In this document: positions 28,696 through 39,000 of the stretch, piece by piece
Layout of the letters: each line of letters starts with the position of its first letter
How positions within the stretch are numbered: position 1 is the stretch's first letter
Source of the DNA: Desulfobacteraceae bacterium
GTDB taxonomy: Bacteria; Desulfobacterota; Desulfobacteria; Desulfobacterales; Desulfosalsimonadaceae
Assembly (NCBI GenBank): GCA_021737045.1
Contig: JAIPES010000014.1
Coordinates: 1-45,134, forward strand
DNA length: 45,134 nucleotides
Direction: 5' to 3'
Notes under the pieces: model-generated
What the model was told of the DNA's origin: nothing
The model's database searches: none
The model's input: the letters and a program-made list of their open reading frames with translations, nothing else
Translations under genes and position numbers: made by a program

Positions 28696-29244
28696 CTAGA
28701 ACGTATTTTGCCGGCAGAATTCTTCCACGGATTTGCGCTTTGGTGCAGAGGGCACCTTGGAGGGGTATCCCATGGGAATCAGGCTCACCAGTTCATAATT
28801 TTGCGGCACCTTGAGCACTTCTGCGGCCTTGTCCTGGTCAAACAGGCCCATGATCACCGAGCCCAGCCCCAGGGAATGCGCGGCCAGAGACAGGTTCTGG
28901 GCGGCAATGCCGAGATCGAACATAAACCAGTCACCGAACTTGGTGGTCACCTGCCCTTTGTAATAGCCGGCCTCGTTTAAGCGGGCGCACAATGCCAGCA
29001 CCACCGGAGCGCTACCAACGGCCTTGTGGGCCGGATTGGACTTGGGCACGGCCTCCTGCTGCAGCCGGGCCTTGATTTGCGGATCGGTTACCGCCACCAC
29101 CTCCCAGCACTGGGTATTGGCCCAGGAAGGCGCCCACTTGACAGCTTCGAGCACGGACTTGAGCACGTCATCGGAAACGGGTTTGTCTTCGAAATTACGG
29201 ACGGTGCGTCTTTGGTAAATGGCGTCGAATACTTCATTGCTCAT
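28696..29244 (-). CDS. Nitroreductase-family protein
   Basis: IYQRRTVRNFEDKPVSDDVLKSVLEAVKWAPSWANTQCWEVVAV, HSLGLGSVIMG. ATGA overlap with ispD. Confidence 0.9.
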   Translation of the reverse strand: MSNEVFDAIYQRRTVRNFEDKPVSDDVLKSVLEAVKWAPSWANTQCWEVVAVTDPQIKARLQQEAVPKSNPAHKAVGSAPVVLALCARLNEAGYYKGQVTTKFGDWFMFDLGIAAQNLSLAAHSLGLGSVIMGLFDQDKAAEVLKVPQNYELVSLIPMGYPSKVPSAPKRKSVEEFCRQNTF

Positions 29245-29969
29245 GGTTTGGCCTCCGCTGTTGATTGGTTTTCTAAAAGCCGGGCAGCCATTTCCAGGTC
29301 TGCCGGTGTGGTGATCTTGATATTGCAGCGGCTGCCCTCGATGATGCGCACACCCACACCCATGCGCTCCACAAGGGAAGCGTCATCGGTTCCGAGAAAT
29401 CCGTCAGCCGCCGCTTTTTCAAAAGCCCTTTGGATGAGTCCGGATTCAAATGCCTGGGGGGTCTGGGCCAGCCAGATCCCGTCCCGGTTTACGGTTTCGG
29501 CAATCACGTTGCCGGCGTCCACCCGCTTAAGCGTTTCTGCGGCAGGAATGCCCGCAATGCAGGCCCCGGTTTCAGCCGCCATGTCAATACAGCCGGAAAT
29601 GAGCTTGACCGTGACAAAGGGACGCACTCCATCGTGGATCACGACAATTTTTTCAGGCCGGTCCAGACTGGCCAGCCCGCGTTGCACCGAGTCCTGCCGC
29701 TTTCTGCCCCCGGCCGTGAGTTTGACGGGTTTTTGGGTCTGTACCAGGGGCAGAACCGATTTGCGGCAAAACGCAAAATCCGCCTCCGGAACCACAAGGC
29801 AGATATCGGCGATCCGGGGATGTGCGGCAAAAACCTGCAGGGTGCGCGCAAGAACGGGCATGTCCCCGAGCGCAAGAAACTGCTTGGCAACCGGCGAACA
29901 CATGCGCACCCCGCGTCCGGCTGCCACGATCACGGCTGAGGCCATATGCCGGGTTTCATTCATGAACAA
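29241..29969 (-). CDS. ispD: 2-C-methyl-D-erythritol 4-phosphate cytidylyltransferase
   Basis: VIVAAGRGVRM, KQFLALGDMPVLARTL, VVIHDGVRPFV, LAQTPQAFE, KITTPADLEMA. Confidence 0.92.
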   Translation of the reverse strand: MFMNETRHMASAVIVAAGRGVRMCSPVAKQFLALGDMPVLARTLQVFAAHPRIADICLVVPEADFAFCRKSVLPLVQTQKPVKLTAGGRKRQDSVQRGLASLDRPEKIVVIHDGVRPFVTVKLISGCIDMAAETGACIAGIPAAETLKRVDAGNVIAETVNRDGIWLAQTPQAFESGLIQRAFEKAAADGFLGTDDASLVERMGVGVRIIEGSRCNIKITTPADLEMAARLLENQSTAEAKP

Positions 29970-29979
29970 ATCACAAAGC

Positions 29980-31299
29980 CTATCGCAGGTATTTCAGGCT
30001 TTTGGGAAGCGGGATGCCCTTGCCCATCCGGTCTTCGCCGTAGTTGACCCCGGCAAGGACCTCAATGTCTTTTAACGCCCGGACATCACCCTCAAAACTC
30101 ACCTCCTTGATGCCTTCCTTCTGTATCATACCCCCGGCCCACTGGATATCGAGCACGCTGCTGGCGTCAAAGCGGTGATCGCCCACCACCAGATCCACCT
30201 GCCCGCCGTAGCGCTGGACCACCTTGGCCACGAGCAGGCTGGGCCGGCAGTGAAACCCCAGATCCTTTGGAATGGGCACCTGAATGGCGCCTTTTTCCAC
30301 GTTTTCCTTTAAAATTTCCCTGGCCTCTTCCCGGCCGGAGGCAAAGTAGTGGTTGACGTAATAAAGGCCGTAATTGATGGTGCAGTCCAGCAGGCGGTCG
30401 GGATCAACAAGTTCACAGAGCTGCCTGCGCACCACCCGGTAGATGTTTTTATACCCCACCTCAATGAGATGCCGCTCGTAGAAATGCAGAAGCCGGCCCA
30501 TGATCTGCAGAAGGTGGAATATCACGGAAAAATAGGAACGGAACTGCTTCAGCCCCCGGTTACCGTACCGGAATCCGCCGTGGATCACATAGGAATCAAA
30601 CGAGGACTGCAGGTTGTGCACCAGCATTTCAAAGCGCCGGATCTCCACTTCGTTGACTTTTTCAGGCACCAGGGCCTTTAACCCGTCCCGGTCGTATACC
30701 TCGTAGAATTCATAGGTGTCAAAATCATCGGCAATGGAGAGAAACTCATTGGCCACCCGGACGATCTGGTTTCGCTGCTGGTCCTTGTCCTCGTCATAAA
30801 TATTGTAGTCCAGCATCTCGCCGGAAGAAACCCCGGGAAAATTGGTTTCCGGATATCCGCCCTCGGCCGGTTCGGCAATGCCGAGCCGGCTGGCTTCCGC
30901 CAAAATGGCCGGGGCCAGGTTGGACAGGGATCCGGTGATAAAGGAGAGCACGATCTCCCCGTGAATCCGGAAATCCTCCTTGGCGTCAATGTCATAGAAC
31001 ACCAGGCGGTTTAATATATGCTTCTGGGTGTATCCGGCAAGACTTAAATGGCGGACTGCCGCGGCCAGCTCCCGGTAATAGTACCAGTCTGCATTGTTTT
31101 TGGCCCCGTGGAAATCCAGGAAATCCTCTAGCAAATGGGAGTTGGTGATCAGTTTTGAATAAAGACTTTTGGTAAAGGATTTCTCCGGGTAGGAACAGGT
31201 GCGGATAAACATGAGGCAGCGCATGTAATTGTGGGAATAAAACCGCACCCGCTCTCCAAAAGAAAGATCACAAAGCCCGTTTGCCGCATCGATTTCCAT
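29980..31299 (-). CDS. Uncharacterised ~340-aa domain fused to a C-terminal HPr-like phosphocarrier domain
   Basis: C-terminal GFHCRPSLLVAKVVQRYGGQVDLVVGDHRFDASSVLDIQWAGGMIQKEGIKEVSFEGDVRALKDI aligns by eye with HPr; the His and Ser are 31 residues apart, as in HPr His15/Ser46. Confidence 0.75.
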   Translation of the reverse strand: MEIDAANGLCDLSFGERVRFYSHNYMRCLMFIRTCSYPEKSFTKSLYSKLITNSHLLEDFLDFHGAKNNADWYYYRELAAAVRHLSLAGYTQKHILNRLVFYDIDAKEDFRIHGEIVLSFITGSLSNLAPAILAEASRLGIAEPAEGGYPETNFPGVSSGEMLDYNIYDEDKDQQRNQIVRVANEFLSIADDFDTYEFYEVYDRDGLKALVPEKVNEVEIRRFEMLVHNLQSSFDSYVIHGGFRYGNRGLKQFRSYFSVIFHLLQIMGRLLHFYERHLIEVGYKNIYRVVRRQLCELVDPDRLLDCTINYGLYYVNHYFASGREEAREILKENVEKGAIQVPIPKDLGFHCRPSLLVAKVVQRYGGQVDLVVGDHRFDASSVLDIQWAGGMIQKEGIKEVSFEGDVRALKDIEVLAGVNYGEDRMGKGIPLPKSLKYLR

Positions 31300-31308
31300 T
31301 ACATCCGC

Positions 31309-32517
31309 CTATATTGCATCATGTTGGGTCTCGCTGACCACCTGGTCGATTTCCTCGGCCAGGCCTGGCGGCAGCCCTTCGATGTCCACGTTTAAAAATC
31401 CGCGGACAATGGTGGAAACAGCGGTTTCCTCGTCAAGCCCCCGGGCCATGAGATACTCGATTTCCCGCTGGTCGATCTTTCCCACAGCCGCCTCATGGGA
31501 CATGTCCACTCCCGGCACCCGGCCCACCAATTCCGGAATGGCGTGCATAATGCCCTCTTTTAAAATCAATCCCTTGCATTCCAGATGCCCCTTGACGCCT
31601 TCGACCCGGGCATCCATCTCGCCCCGGGCGATAATGGTGCCGCCTGTGGTAATGGCCCTGGAAATGATTTCCGCCCGTGCCCCGGGATGCTCCAGAATCA
31701 CCGTGGAGCCGGTATCGAGCTCGCATCCGGGCGGAGCCACAAGGATACTGTTAAACCGCGCCACCGAATCTTTGCCGGCCAGGTAGGTCACCGGGTTCAT
31801 CTGCAAAGATCCCACGGGACGCAGGGAAATATAATTGGACACCACTGTACCGCCTTCTTCCACGTAAATGCCCGTGCGGGGGCGCACCTCGATCTGCTCG
31901 CCCCAGCGATGGATCATGGTAAAGTGCAAAGTGGCGTTCTTTTTGACATAAAATTCAGAAACCCCCACGTGCAGGCCGCTGCGAAGATGCTCGGCAGTTG
32001 CGCAGCCGGTAATAATATGGATGCTGGAATTTTCCTCGGCAATCACCACGTTGTGTACATGCTGGGACAGGCCTTCCTCTGAAATATACAGGCAGGACTG
32101 GACCGGCTCGGCAACCTGCGCCCCGGGAAGCGACCGGATGAAATATCCCTCATGGGGGATATCACGGGTCATGCGGGTATAATCGTCCTTTTCCGGGGAA
32201 ACCAGGCGCCACATGTAATCGCTGAGCCAGTCGTGGGTTTGCAGGGCCTGGCTGATACCCATGATTTCAACATCTGCGGACCCGCAGCCGGAATGGAGAA
32301 CCGAGCAGTCTTTTTGAATAAAGGTTCCGGAACGGTTCTGCCCGGTGATATCCACACCCACATTGAGCCATTGCCTGGCTTCCTCGGGATCCACATTGTC
32401 GAGCTGCTCCAGATAGGCATGCGGATCTGCCTGGTCCTTGTATCCGGTCTTGTGGCTGCTGTTGTCATCCCGGGCTGCCGCCTTGTTTTTATCATCTAGC
32501 TCGCGCATCGAAAACAC
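31309..32517 (-). CDS. sufB: SufB/SufD-family Fe-S scaffold protein, single-copy SmsB-like
   Basis: SYLCIYISEE-like region, GSTVILEHPGARAEIISRAITTGGTIIARGEMDA, LVGRVPGVDMSHEAAVGKIDQREIEYLMARGLDEETAVSTIVRGFLNVD. Start may be 32508. Confidence 0.87.
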   Translation of the reverse strand: MFSMRELDDKNKAAARDDNSSHKTGYKDQADPHAYLEQLDNVDPEEARQWLNVGVDITGQNRSGTFIQKDCSVLHSGCGSADVEIMGISQALQTHDWLSDYMWRLVSPEKDDYTRMTRDIPHEGYFIRSLPGAQVAEPVQSCLYISEEGLSQHVHNVVIAEENSSIHIITGCATAEHLRSGLHVGVSEFYVKKNATLHFTMIHRWGEQIEVRPRTGIYVEEGGTVVSNYISLRPVGSLQMNPVTYLAGKDSVARFNSILVAPPGCELDTGSTVILEHPGARAEIISRAITTGGTIIARGEMDARVEGVKGHLECKGLILKEGIMHAIPELVGRVPGVDMSHEAAVGKIDQREIEYLMARGLDEETAVSTIVRGFLNVDIEGLPPGLAEEIDQVVSETQHDAI

Positions 32518-33254
32518 TCCTCATAGCCGTATTCACGGATCCATTGCAGAATTTCCCGGGCGTTTCTGGCACAGCACAACACGCCGTTATACAGCACATG
32601 TCCCTTGTCTGCGGTGATGTAGTTTAAAATGTGGCCGGTATGGGTGATAACAAGGGCGGATTTGCTCTTTTTCTCGCGGTGGGCAATGGGACCCTCCTTT
32701 TCCCGCTGACGCACACCCCGGCCGAGCAGCTCATTGATAATCTCGCCGAGCAGCACCACGTTTTCCAGGTCCACGCCGGACTCGGGCTCGTCGAGCAGCA
32801 CCAGATCCGGACTCTGGGCCATGAGCTGCAGCATTTCAGATCTTTTCATCTCACCGCCGGAAAAGTTCAGGTTCAGATCCCGGTCCAGGAAATCCGCGAA
32901 ATTGGCCTTTTGGGCCAGCTCTTCCACATTGGCGGGCTGTTGCCCCGCACACAGGGAGACCACGTCCCGGGTTTTGAGTCCGTTTATGGCCGGCGGCCGC
33001 TGAAAGGCCACGCCGATTCCCAGCCGCGCCCTTTCGTGGATGGGCATTCGGGTGATGTCCTCGCCTTTAAACCAGATATGCCCGCTTTTCACCCGGTAGC
33101 CGGAAAAGCCCATGATGGTCATCATCAGGGTGGATTTGCCCGACCCGTTGGGTCCGAACAGGATATGGGTTTCGCCCTCGGGAATCTCCAGGCTGATTCG
33201 GTTTAAAATGGTGCGGCCCTCAACCTCCACCACCAGATCTTCGATTTTTAACAT
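32496..33254 (-). CDS. sufC: SufC-family ATPase
   Basis: FGPNGSGKSTLMMTIMG, NLNFSGGEMKRSEMLQLMAQSPDLVLLDEPESGVD. Start at MLKIEDL with SD gagagg. Confidence 0.9.
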   Translation of the reverse strand: MLKIEDLVVEVEGRTILNRISLEIPEGETHILFGPNGSGKSTLMMTIMGFSGYRVKSGHIWFKGEDITRMPIHERARLGIGVAFQRPPAINGLKTRDVVSLCAGQQPANVEELAQKANFADFLDRDLNLNFSGGEMKRSEMLQLMAQSPDLVLLDEPESGVDLENVVLLGEIINELLGRGVRQREKEGPIAHREKKSKSALVITHTGHILNYITADKGHVLYNGVLCCARNAREILQWIREYGYEECFRCAS

Positions 33255-33302
33255 AACCATCCTCTCATGTATCCATGCAGACAAATTGCGCAGAAAAAAT
33301 TA

Positions 33303-33697
<395 letters not shown>

Positions 33698-33703
33698 AAA
33701 TCC

Positions 33704-33732
33704 ATTATAAAACATAAATCAACCGATGGCAA
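33704..33732 (-). promoter_or_regulatory. Predicted sigma70 promoter for rnpB, nested in the 3' end of the upstream CDS
   Basis: Minus strand TTGCCA (33732-33727), 17-nt spacer, TATAAT (33709-33704), about 7 nt upstream of the predicted rnpB 5' end. Confidence 0.8.
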
Positions 33733-34418
33733 TGCGGACACATCCGCAGCTCATTTCCGCGATGCAGTTCATTATACAACTGGGGGGGAATATTTAAATG
33801 ACACCCCTTGCACACGGCATTTTCCACCGGCACCAGGCCGATACCGGCGCAACGCTGCTTGACCTGCCGGTACTGAGCCACCAGGTCCGAATCCAGTTTG
33901 TCGGCAAGCTCTGCTGCTTTTTCCTGCAGCTGATTCATTTGTTGCCGCAGTTGTTGGGTCTGCTCCGCCAGCTGCTGCTTTTCCGCATCGATGCGCTCTT
34001 TTTCTGCGGCAAAAGCCCTGTTTTTTTCCTCCAATTGCTTTTCCGCAGCCTCCAGATCGTCCAGGCACTGCAGGCTGGCATCCTCGATTCTGGAACTGGC
34101 CGCACGGATATCCTCGATTTCCTTTAACATCCCCTGATATTCCCGGTTGGTCTTCACCGAGTTAAGCTGAACCTGGCGCTTTTTGATCCTGGCCTGGTTG
34201 GTCTCCAGTTCGCCCTCATAAGCCCGGTAATCCTTTTTCAGAGCGTCCACATGCGCCTTTCTGGTTTCAATCTCCTGGGTCCATGCCTGGAGCCCGGATT
34301 CAAGGGCGGCCATTTTGTCGGGCATGGCGTCGATTTCCGCCTGCACCCGGCCGGCCTCGCGTTCGTTTTCCTGCAGTTCAATGAGCAGCTCCAGCTGCGG
34401 TTTGCTGATCGATAGCAT
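33705..34418 (-). CDS. C4-type zinc ribbon / coiled-coil protein (COG1579-like)
   Basis: Long coiled coil followed by CKGCHLNIPPQLYNELHRGNELRMCPHCHRLIYVL. Confidence 0.88.
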   Translation of the reverse strand: MLSISKPQLELLIELQENEREAGRVQAEIDAMPDKMAALESGLQAWTQEIETRKAHVDALKKDYRAYEGELETNQARIKKRQVQLNSVKTNREYQGMLKEIEDIRAASSRIEDASLQCLDDLEAAEKQLEEKNRAFAAEKERIDAEKQQLAEQTQQLRQQMNQLQEKAAELADKLDSDLVAQYRQVKQRCAGIGLVPVENAVCKGCHLNIPPQLYNELHRGNELRMCPHCHRLIYVL

Positions 34419-34462
34419 AATTTACCCGGCTTTCATAGGGTTTGTATTTTTCGGCAGGCCCC

Positions 34463-35581
34463 TCACACGTGGACAAAAGGATCAGCCTCCCGGTCAAAGA
34501 CGTTTACATCAACAGACTCGCCGGCCGCATGGACAGCATCCCGAATCCGGGAGCAGATCACGTCAACCACAATGTGCTCGGAGGCAAAATGGCCGATGTC
34601 AATCAAACCCCGCCCCTTTTGGACGGCATCAACTGCGTCATGATACCTTAAGTCCCCGGTGATCAGCACTTGCGCAGGGCTGGCGAAAAAAGGACCAAGC
34701 AGACCGCCGCCGCTTCCCGAACACACGGCCGCGCAATCCACGGCAAGATCAGCAGGCCCGGAAAAACGCACCCACGGCAATTCCAGCCGGTTCTTTAAAT
34801 CCCGTGCCAGTTCGCCAAGGGTTTTGGCCGGTCTGATCCGGCCGATACGCCCCAGGCCCTGGTTTGAGGTCTCCGGCACCAGGGGATAAACATCATATGC
34901 CATGGTCTCATAGGGGTGATGCGCCTTTAAATGGGCAATCACCGCATCCAGATCCGCCTTTTCCACCACGGTTTCCATCCGCACTTCGAAGGCCTCTGAG
35001 AGTTCCCCGATCACCCCGTCATAGGGATCCGCCCCGGGTCCGGGCATGAACGTGCCCGTGCCCGGACTGCGGAACGTGCAGCAGGAATAATTGCCGATAC
35101 GGCCGGCCGGGCTTTGGCACACAGCATCAATCATCTTTGATGTGTGGTCTTCCGGCACAAACACCACCACCTTGTACTGCCGGGGCCCGGACGCCGGGCA
35201 CAGCACGGACAGGTCCCTCAGACCGATTTTTCCGCACAGCACATCATTGACTCCTCCTGCAGCACTGTCAAGATTGGTATGGGCGGCAAAAACAGCAAGG
35301 CGGTTTCTGGCGGCGGTTTCAATGACGGCACCGGTCGGACTGTCTGTGTCAATGGCGGACAAGGGCTTGAAAATCAGGGGATGGTGGGTGATCAACATAT
35401 CCGCCCCGGCGTTGACAGCTGCATTGACCGCTTCTACAGACGGCTCCAGGGCCACGAAAATATTTTTGACATCCCGCCCCGGGCTGCCGAACTGCAAGCC
35501 GGAATTGTCCCAGTCTTCGGCCAAATGCGGCGGAGCCATGTCAGCCATGATTTTGATGACATCAGATACCTTCATTTCCAC
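34463..35581 (-). CDS. NIF3/YqfO-family metal-binding protein with inserted PII/CutA-like domain
   Basis: APPHLAEDWDNSGLQFG, ADMLITHHPLIFKPL, AAHTNLDSAAGGVNDVL, VVVFVPEDHTSKMIDAV, ITGDLRYHDAVDA, DIGHFASE. Confidence 0.9.
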   Translation of the reverse strand: MEMKVSDVIKIMADMAPPHLAEDWDNSGLQFGSPGRDVKNIFVALEPSVEAVNAAVNAGADMLITHHPLIFKPLSAIDTDSPTGAVIETAARNRLAVFAAHTNLDSAAGGVNDVLCGKIGLRDLSVLCPASGPRQYKVVVFVPEDHTSKMIDAVCQSPAGRIGNYSCCTFRSPGTGTFMPGPGADPYDGVIGELSEAFEVRMETVVEKADLDAVIAHLKAHHPYETMAYDVYPLVPETSNQGLGRIGRIRPAKTLGELARDLKNRLELPWVRFSGPADLAVDCAAVCSGSGGGLLGPFFASPAQVLITGDLRYHDAVDAVQKGRGLIDIGHFASEHIVVDVICSRIRDAVHAAGESVDVNVFDREADPFVHV

Positions 35582-35613
35582 GACCTTTCACAAAAACTGG
35601 GTTTTGCCGATTT

Positions 35614-35763
35614 GATGGGACCGTAAAAGTCTGATTTCAGATGGTGTCGTAAAAAGTTCAGGATCAAGGCTTGCGCAATTTCAAAGAATGCAGGGTACTT
35701 ATCCGTACGTGAAATGCTGAGAAATTGCGCATAACGCAGATATCGGACTTTTACAGCGCCATC
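35614..35763 (+). repeat. MITE-like element copy C (150 bp)
   Basis: TIRs gatgggaccgtaaaagtc and gacttttacagcgccatc; imperfect flank duplication cgattt/agattt. Internal inverted repeat gcgcaatttc/gaaattgcgc. Confidence 0.85.
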
Positions 35764-35774
35764 AGATTTCAGAC

Positions 35775-35807
35775 AAAAAAAGGCGTGGAGGTCCTTGCAC
35801 CCACGCC
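35775..35807 (-). terminator. Predicted rho-independent terminator
   Basis: Minus strand GGCGTGG...CCACGCC followed by TTTTTTT. Confidence 0.6.
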
Positions 35808-36012
35808 CTTTTGTCCTGTTATCTCGGTATTGATATGTCATTGCCGTGCTTATGATATGGCCGTCCGCATCTTCCGGTTTTTTCTTCCCTGATGGACTGC
35901 TATGGCATATCACCGCAAACTTGTCAACTTGCCAGTTTATTGATAGCGGCATAAACATCTTTTACGTTCATTGCCTTCGGCTTGCCTTGAGTTCGGCAAG
36001 AGAAACAAACCC

Positions 36013-36038
36013 GGCGCTGCCGGATTTTTGGCAGCGCC
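36013..36038 (-). terminator. Strong hairpin 15 bp after the regulator stop (terminator-like)
   Basis: GGCGCTGCC-N8-GGCAGCGCC, perfect 9-bp stem followed on minus by gggtttgtttc. Confidence 0.55.
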
Positions 36039-36052
36039 TCGCCCACCCCGCA

Positions 36053-39000
36053 TCAGGATGTACTGACCTTATAAACGTCTTTTTTGATACCCAGCCGTTT
36101 TATCTTGGAATAAAGCGTTGTGGGCTTGATATCCAGAAGTGCGGCCGCACCACTGGTGCCGCTCACCCTGCCCTGGCAGGCGGATAAAGCCTTTAAGATA
36201 TGCCGGGCTTGCATTTCTTTTAAGGGCAGAATTGTTTCATCAGGATCGGAAAGACTTTTTGAGGCTTTTTGATCCAGGGCGGGGAGCTCAAGTCGATTGC
36301 TTTTGCTGAGCAGCACGGCACGCTCTATTACATGGCGCAGCTCCCGTATATTGCCGGGCCAGGGATAGCGAATCAGGGCCTCTACATCTTTTCTGGAAAT
36401 CCTGTCAATGTCTTTGCCGAATTTTTTGCTGAATGTCTTCATAAAATATCGGGCCAACAAAGGGATGTCTTCTGAGCGCTCCCGCAGCGGGGGGATATTG
36501 ATGGGAAAGACGTTTAGCCGGTAATAAAAATCCGATCGGAAAAGCCCCTGGCGAACCAGGTCTTCGATGTTGCGATTGCTGGCCGCCACCAGTCGAAACC
36601 GGGTCTTCCGGGTCTGTGTCCCCCCTACCCGCTCAAACTCGCGGGCTTCAAGAACCCTCAGCATTTTGGCCTGAATTTCCAGGGAGAAGGCATCGATATC
36701 ATCCAGAAAAAGCGTTCCATCACTGGCCAGTTCAAAACGGCCTTTCCGTGTCTGGGACGCCCCGGTAAACGCGCCTTTCTCATGGCCGAAAAGTTCGCTG
36801 GCAATCAACTCCGGGCTCAAGGAAACAACACTGACTGCAATAAAGGGCCCGGACGCGCGCTCGCTGCTATGGTGGATGGCCTGGGCGACCAATTCCTTGC
36901 CCACGCCGGTTTCCCCGGTGATCATGACTGTGGTATCGGATTCGGCCACCTGCTGGATGGATCTGAGCATTTTTTTAAATGGCGCTGATCGGCCGATCAT
37001 CTGAGAATGGACGGGACCGGACTCAAGATTTTCTCTGTGATAGTGGGTTTCCGCTTCCAGATCGCTTTTGAGATTGATGATCTCCTCATAGGCTTCCATG
37101 TTTTCAATGGCCACAGCTGCCTGGTTGCTGATGATCCGCAGCAGGGCAGTCTCATCTTCCGGCAGCTGCAGCCGGGTGGGGCCCCGGTCCATGAAAAGCA
37201 CACCCATCACCCTTGCCCTGAGCCGGATTGGAAAACAGCCGAGCCATCCCTTGACGTCCAGATTTCGCTCCTGATGCGGCTGACAGATATCTGCCTGTTG
37301 AATGATCTGTTCACCGGATTCAACAACCTGATGAATAAGCTTCATCCGGGAGCTAAACGTATCCGAGTCAATCTCACGCGTTTTAATGTTTCGGCTGGTC
37401 ACCATTTTCAACTGCCCGTCCTGCCGCAGAAAAATGCAGCCTCTTTCGGCGCCGGCGATGCGCATGGCGTGTTTGATAATTCGGCTGAGCAGCTGTTCCC
37501 GGTTTCGTATGGCGCCTATGGCGTCTCCAATCTCCAAAAGAGATTCAACCCATAAGGCGTGTTTCGATTGACGGTCCAGATAGGGCCTCAGATCCTTTGG
37601 AAAAAGGTCCGGATTGATCCTGGAGAAGACTTCCCAGGCTGATTTGAGCAGTGTCTCCACCCTGGCACGCTCCTTATCCCGTATCATCACACGCGCCTGA
37701 AGGATCTTTGCATGGGACAGTTCGATCTTGGCTCCGGCCCGGGTCAGCAGGGCAATGCTTTGCTTTAAATCCGCCCTGATCTGCCCGGATAACCCTCCTT
37801 TGCGAAAAGCCTTGAGCGCCTTGAAGCGCAGGGCCACCCCTTTCATGTAGATATCCGGCCAACTGAGCAGCCGTGCGATATCCGATTCAAAATTCCACTC
37901 GGGATGGACCATCCCCTGCTCTTCAAGGCCGAGCATGACCTCGAGATTATCCGGTCCCCTGTGATGCGGTGTGCCCAGTATCTTTGAATTCTCCCAGGCC
38001 TGGCTCAGGTGATAAAACGCCTTTTCATATTCCCCGCGGCGGTAGGCAAAAAAGGCACTTTTGCCATTTCCCGGCCAGAGAGTATAAGGATCGAGAAACT
38101 CATCAGGGGTTTTATAAACCTCTTCTAAAAAAGCCTCGCCCTCCTCAAGTCGGCCGGCGTCCGACAAAATGATGACAAGAATCAGCGTGGCATAACGTTC
38201 CAGAACCTGAGCGCCAATTGCTCTGGCCTTCCTGCGAACCGACCGTACCAGCCCCACACCCCTGGCTGTTTCCCCGGCGTTGCCATAGGTCCATCCCAGC
38301 CGAACGCTGCTTTTGAGGGTTTCCACATCCGAGGGAAGTTCCTCATGGTTACCGATAACCGATTCATAGCGATCAATGGCTTCATTGAGATATCCCTGCC
38401 AAAAAAGCAGCTCGGAATTGGCCAGGGCCACCTGAATTTTCAGTCCCGCAGGCAGATCGTGTTTGGGCAGCATCTGCCAGGCCTGTTCCAGCAGTTTTTG
38501 GGCTTCGCCGGATTCACAGGTTCTAATAAAGGTTTTGGCAAGCAGCACCTTGAGCTTTATACAGCGGATCGGATCATCCACCTGATCGCTGAATGCCAGG
38601 GCTTTCAGCAGCCAGGAACGCTGGATATTTTTGGACAGTGCCGTGTCCCTGCAGGTGCAAAGGCCGATGGCTGCGTCGATGAAATCCTTACGTCCATCAC
38701 CGCCTACTGCGGCCATGTCCATGCTCTCCAAAGCCATGCGGTAATACTCTGCCGCATCAATGGGCAGGTTCTGTTCCTGGCAGTAGTGACCGGCATTTAC
38801 GACATCCCTGGCATGCTGAATCGGCATTCCGGAAACCTGGTAAATGTGGGCGACGTTCATCCATCGCCTGGCCCCGTCGGGCAGATATTGGCAGACACCG
38901 CACAGAGATTTTTCTGCCGCACGGAACCGCTCGGTTTCAGAAACAGCATTTATAAGGTTCTTTGCAGAATTAAAATCGGTCAGGTAATAATATCCCGCGC

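Noticed and set aside
35572-35958. 128-aa ORF (…FLSISRTDKYPAFFEIAQALILNFLRHHLKSDF…) and its relative at 39215-39460
   Set aside because: Both are translations through repeat copies C and D. The similarity reflects the DNA repeat; there is no independent coding evidence.
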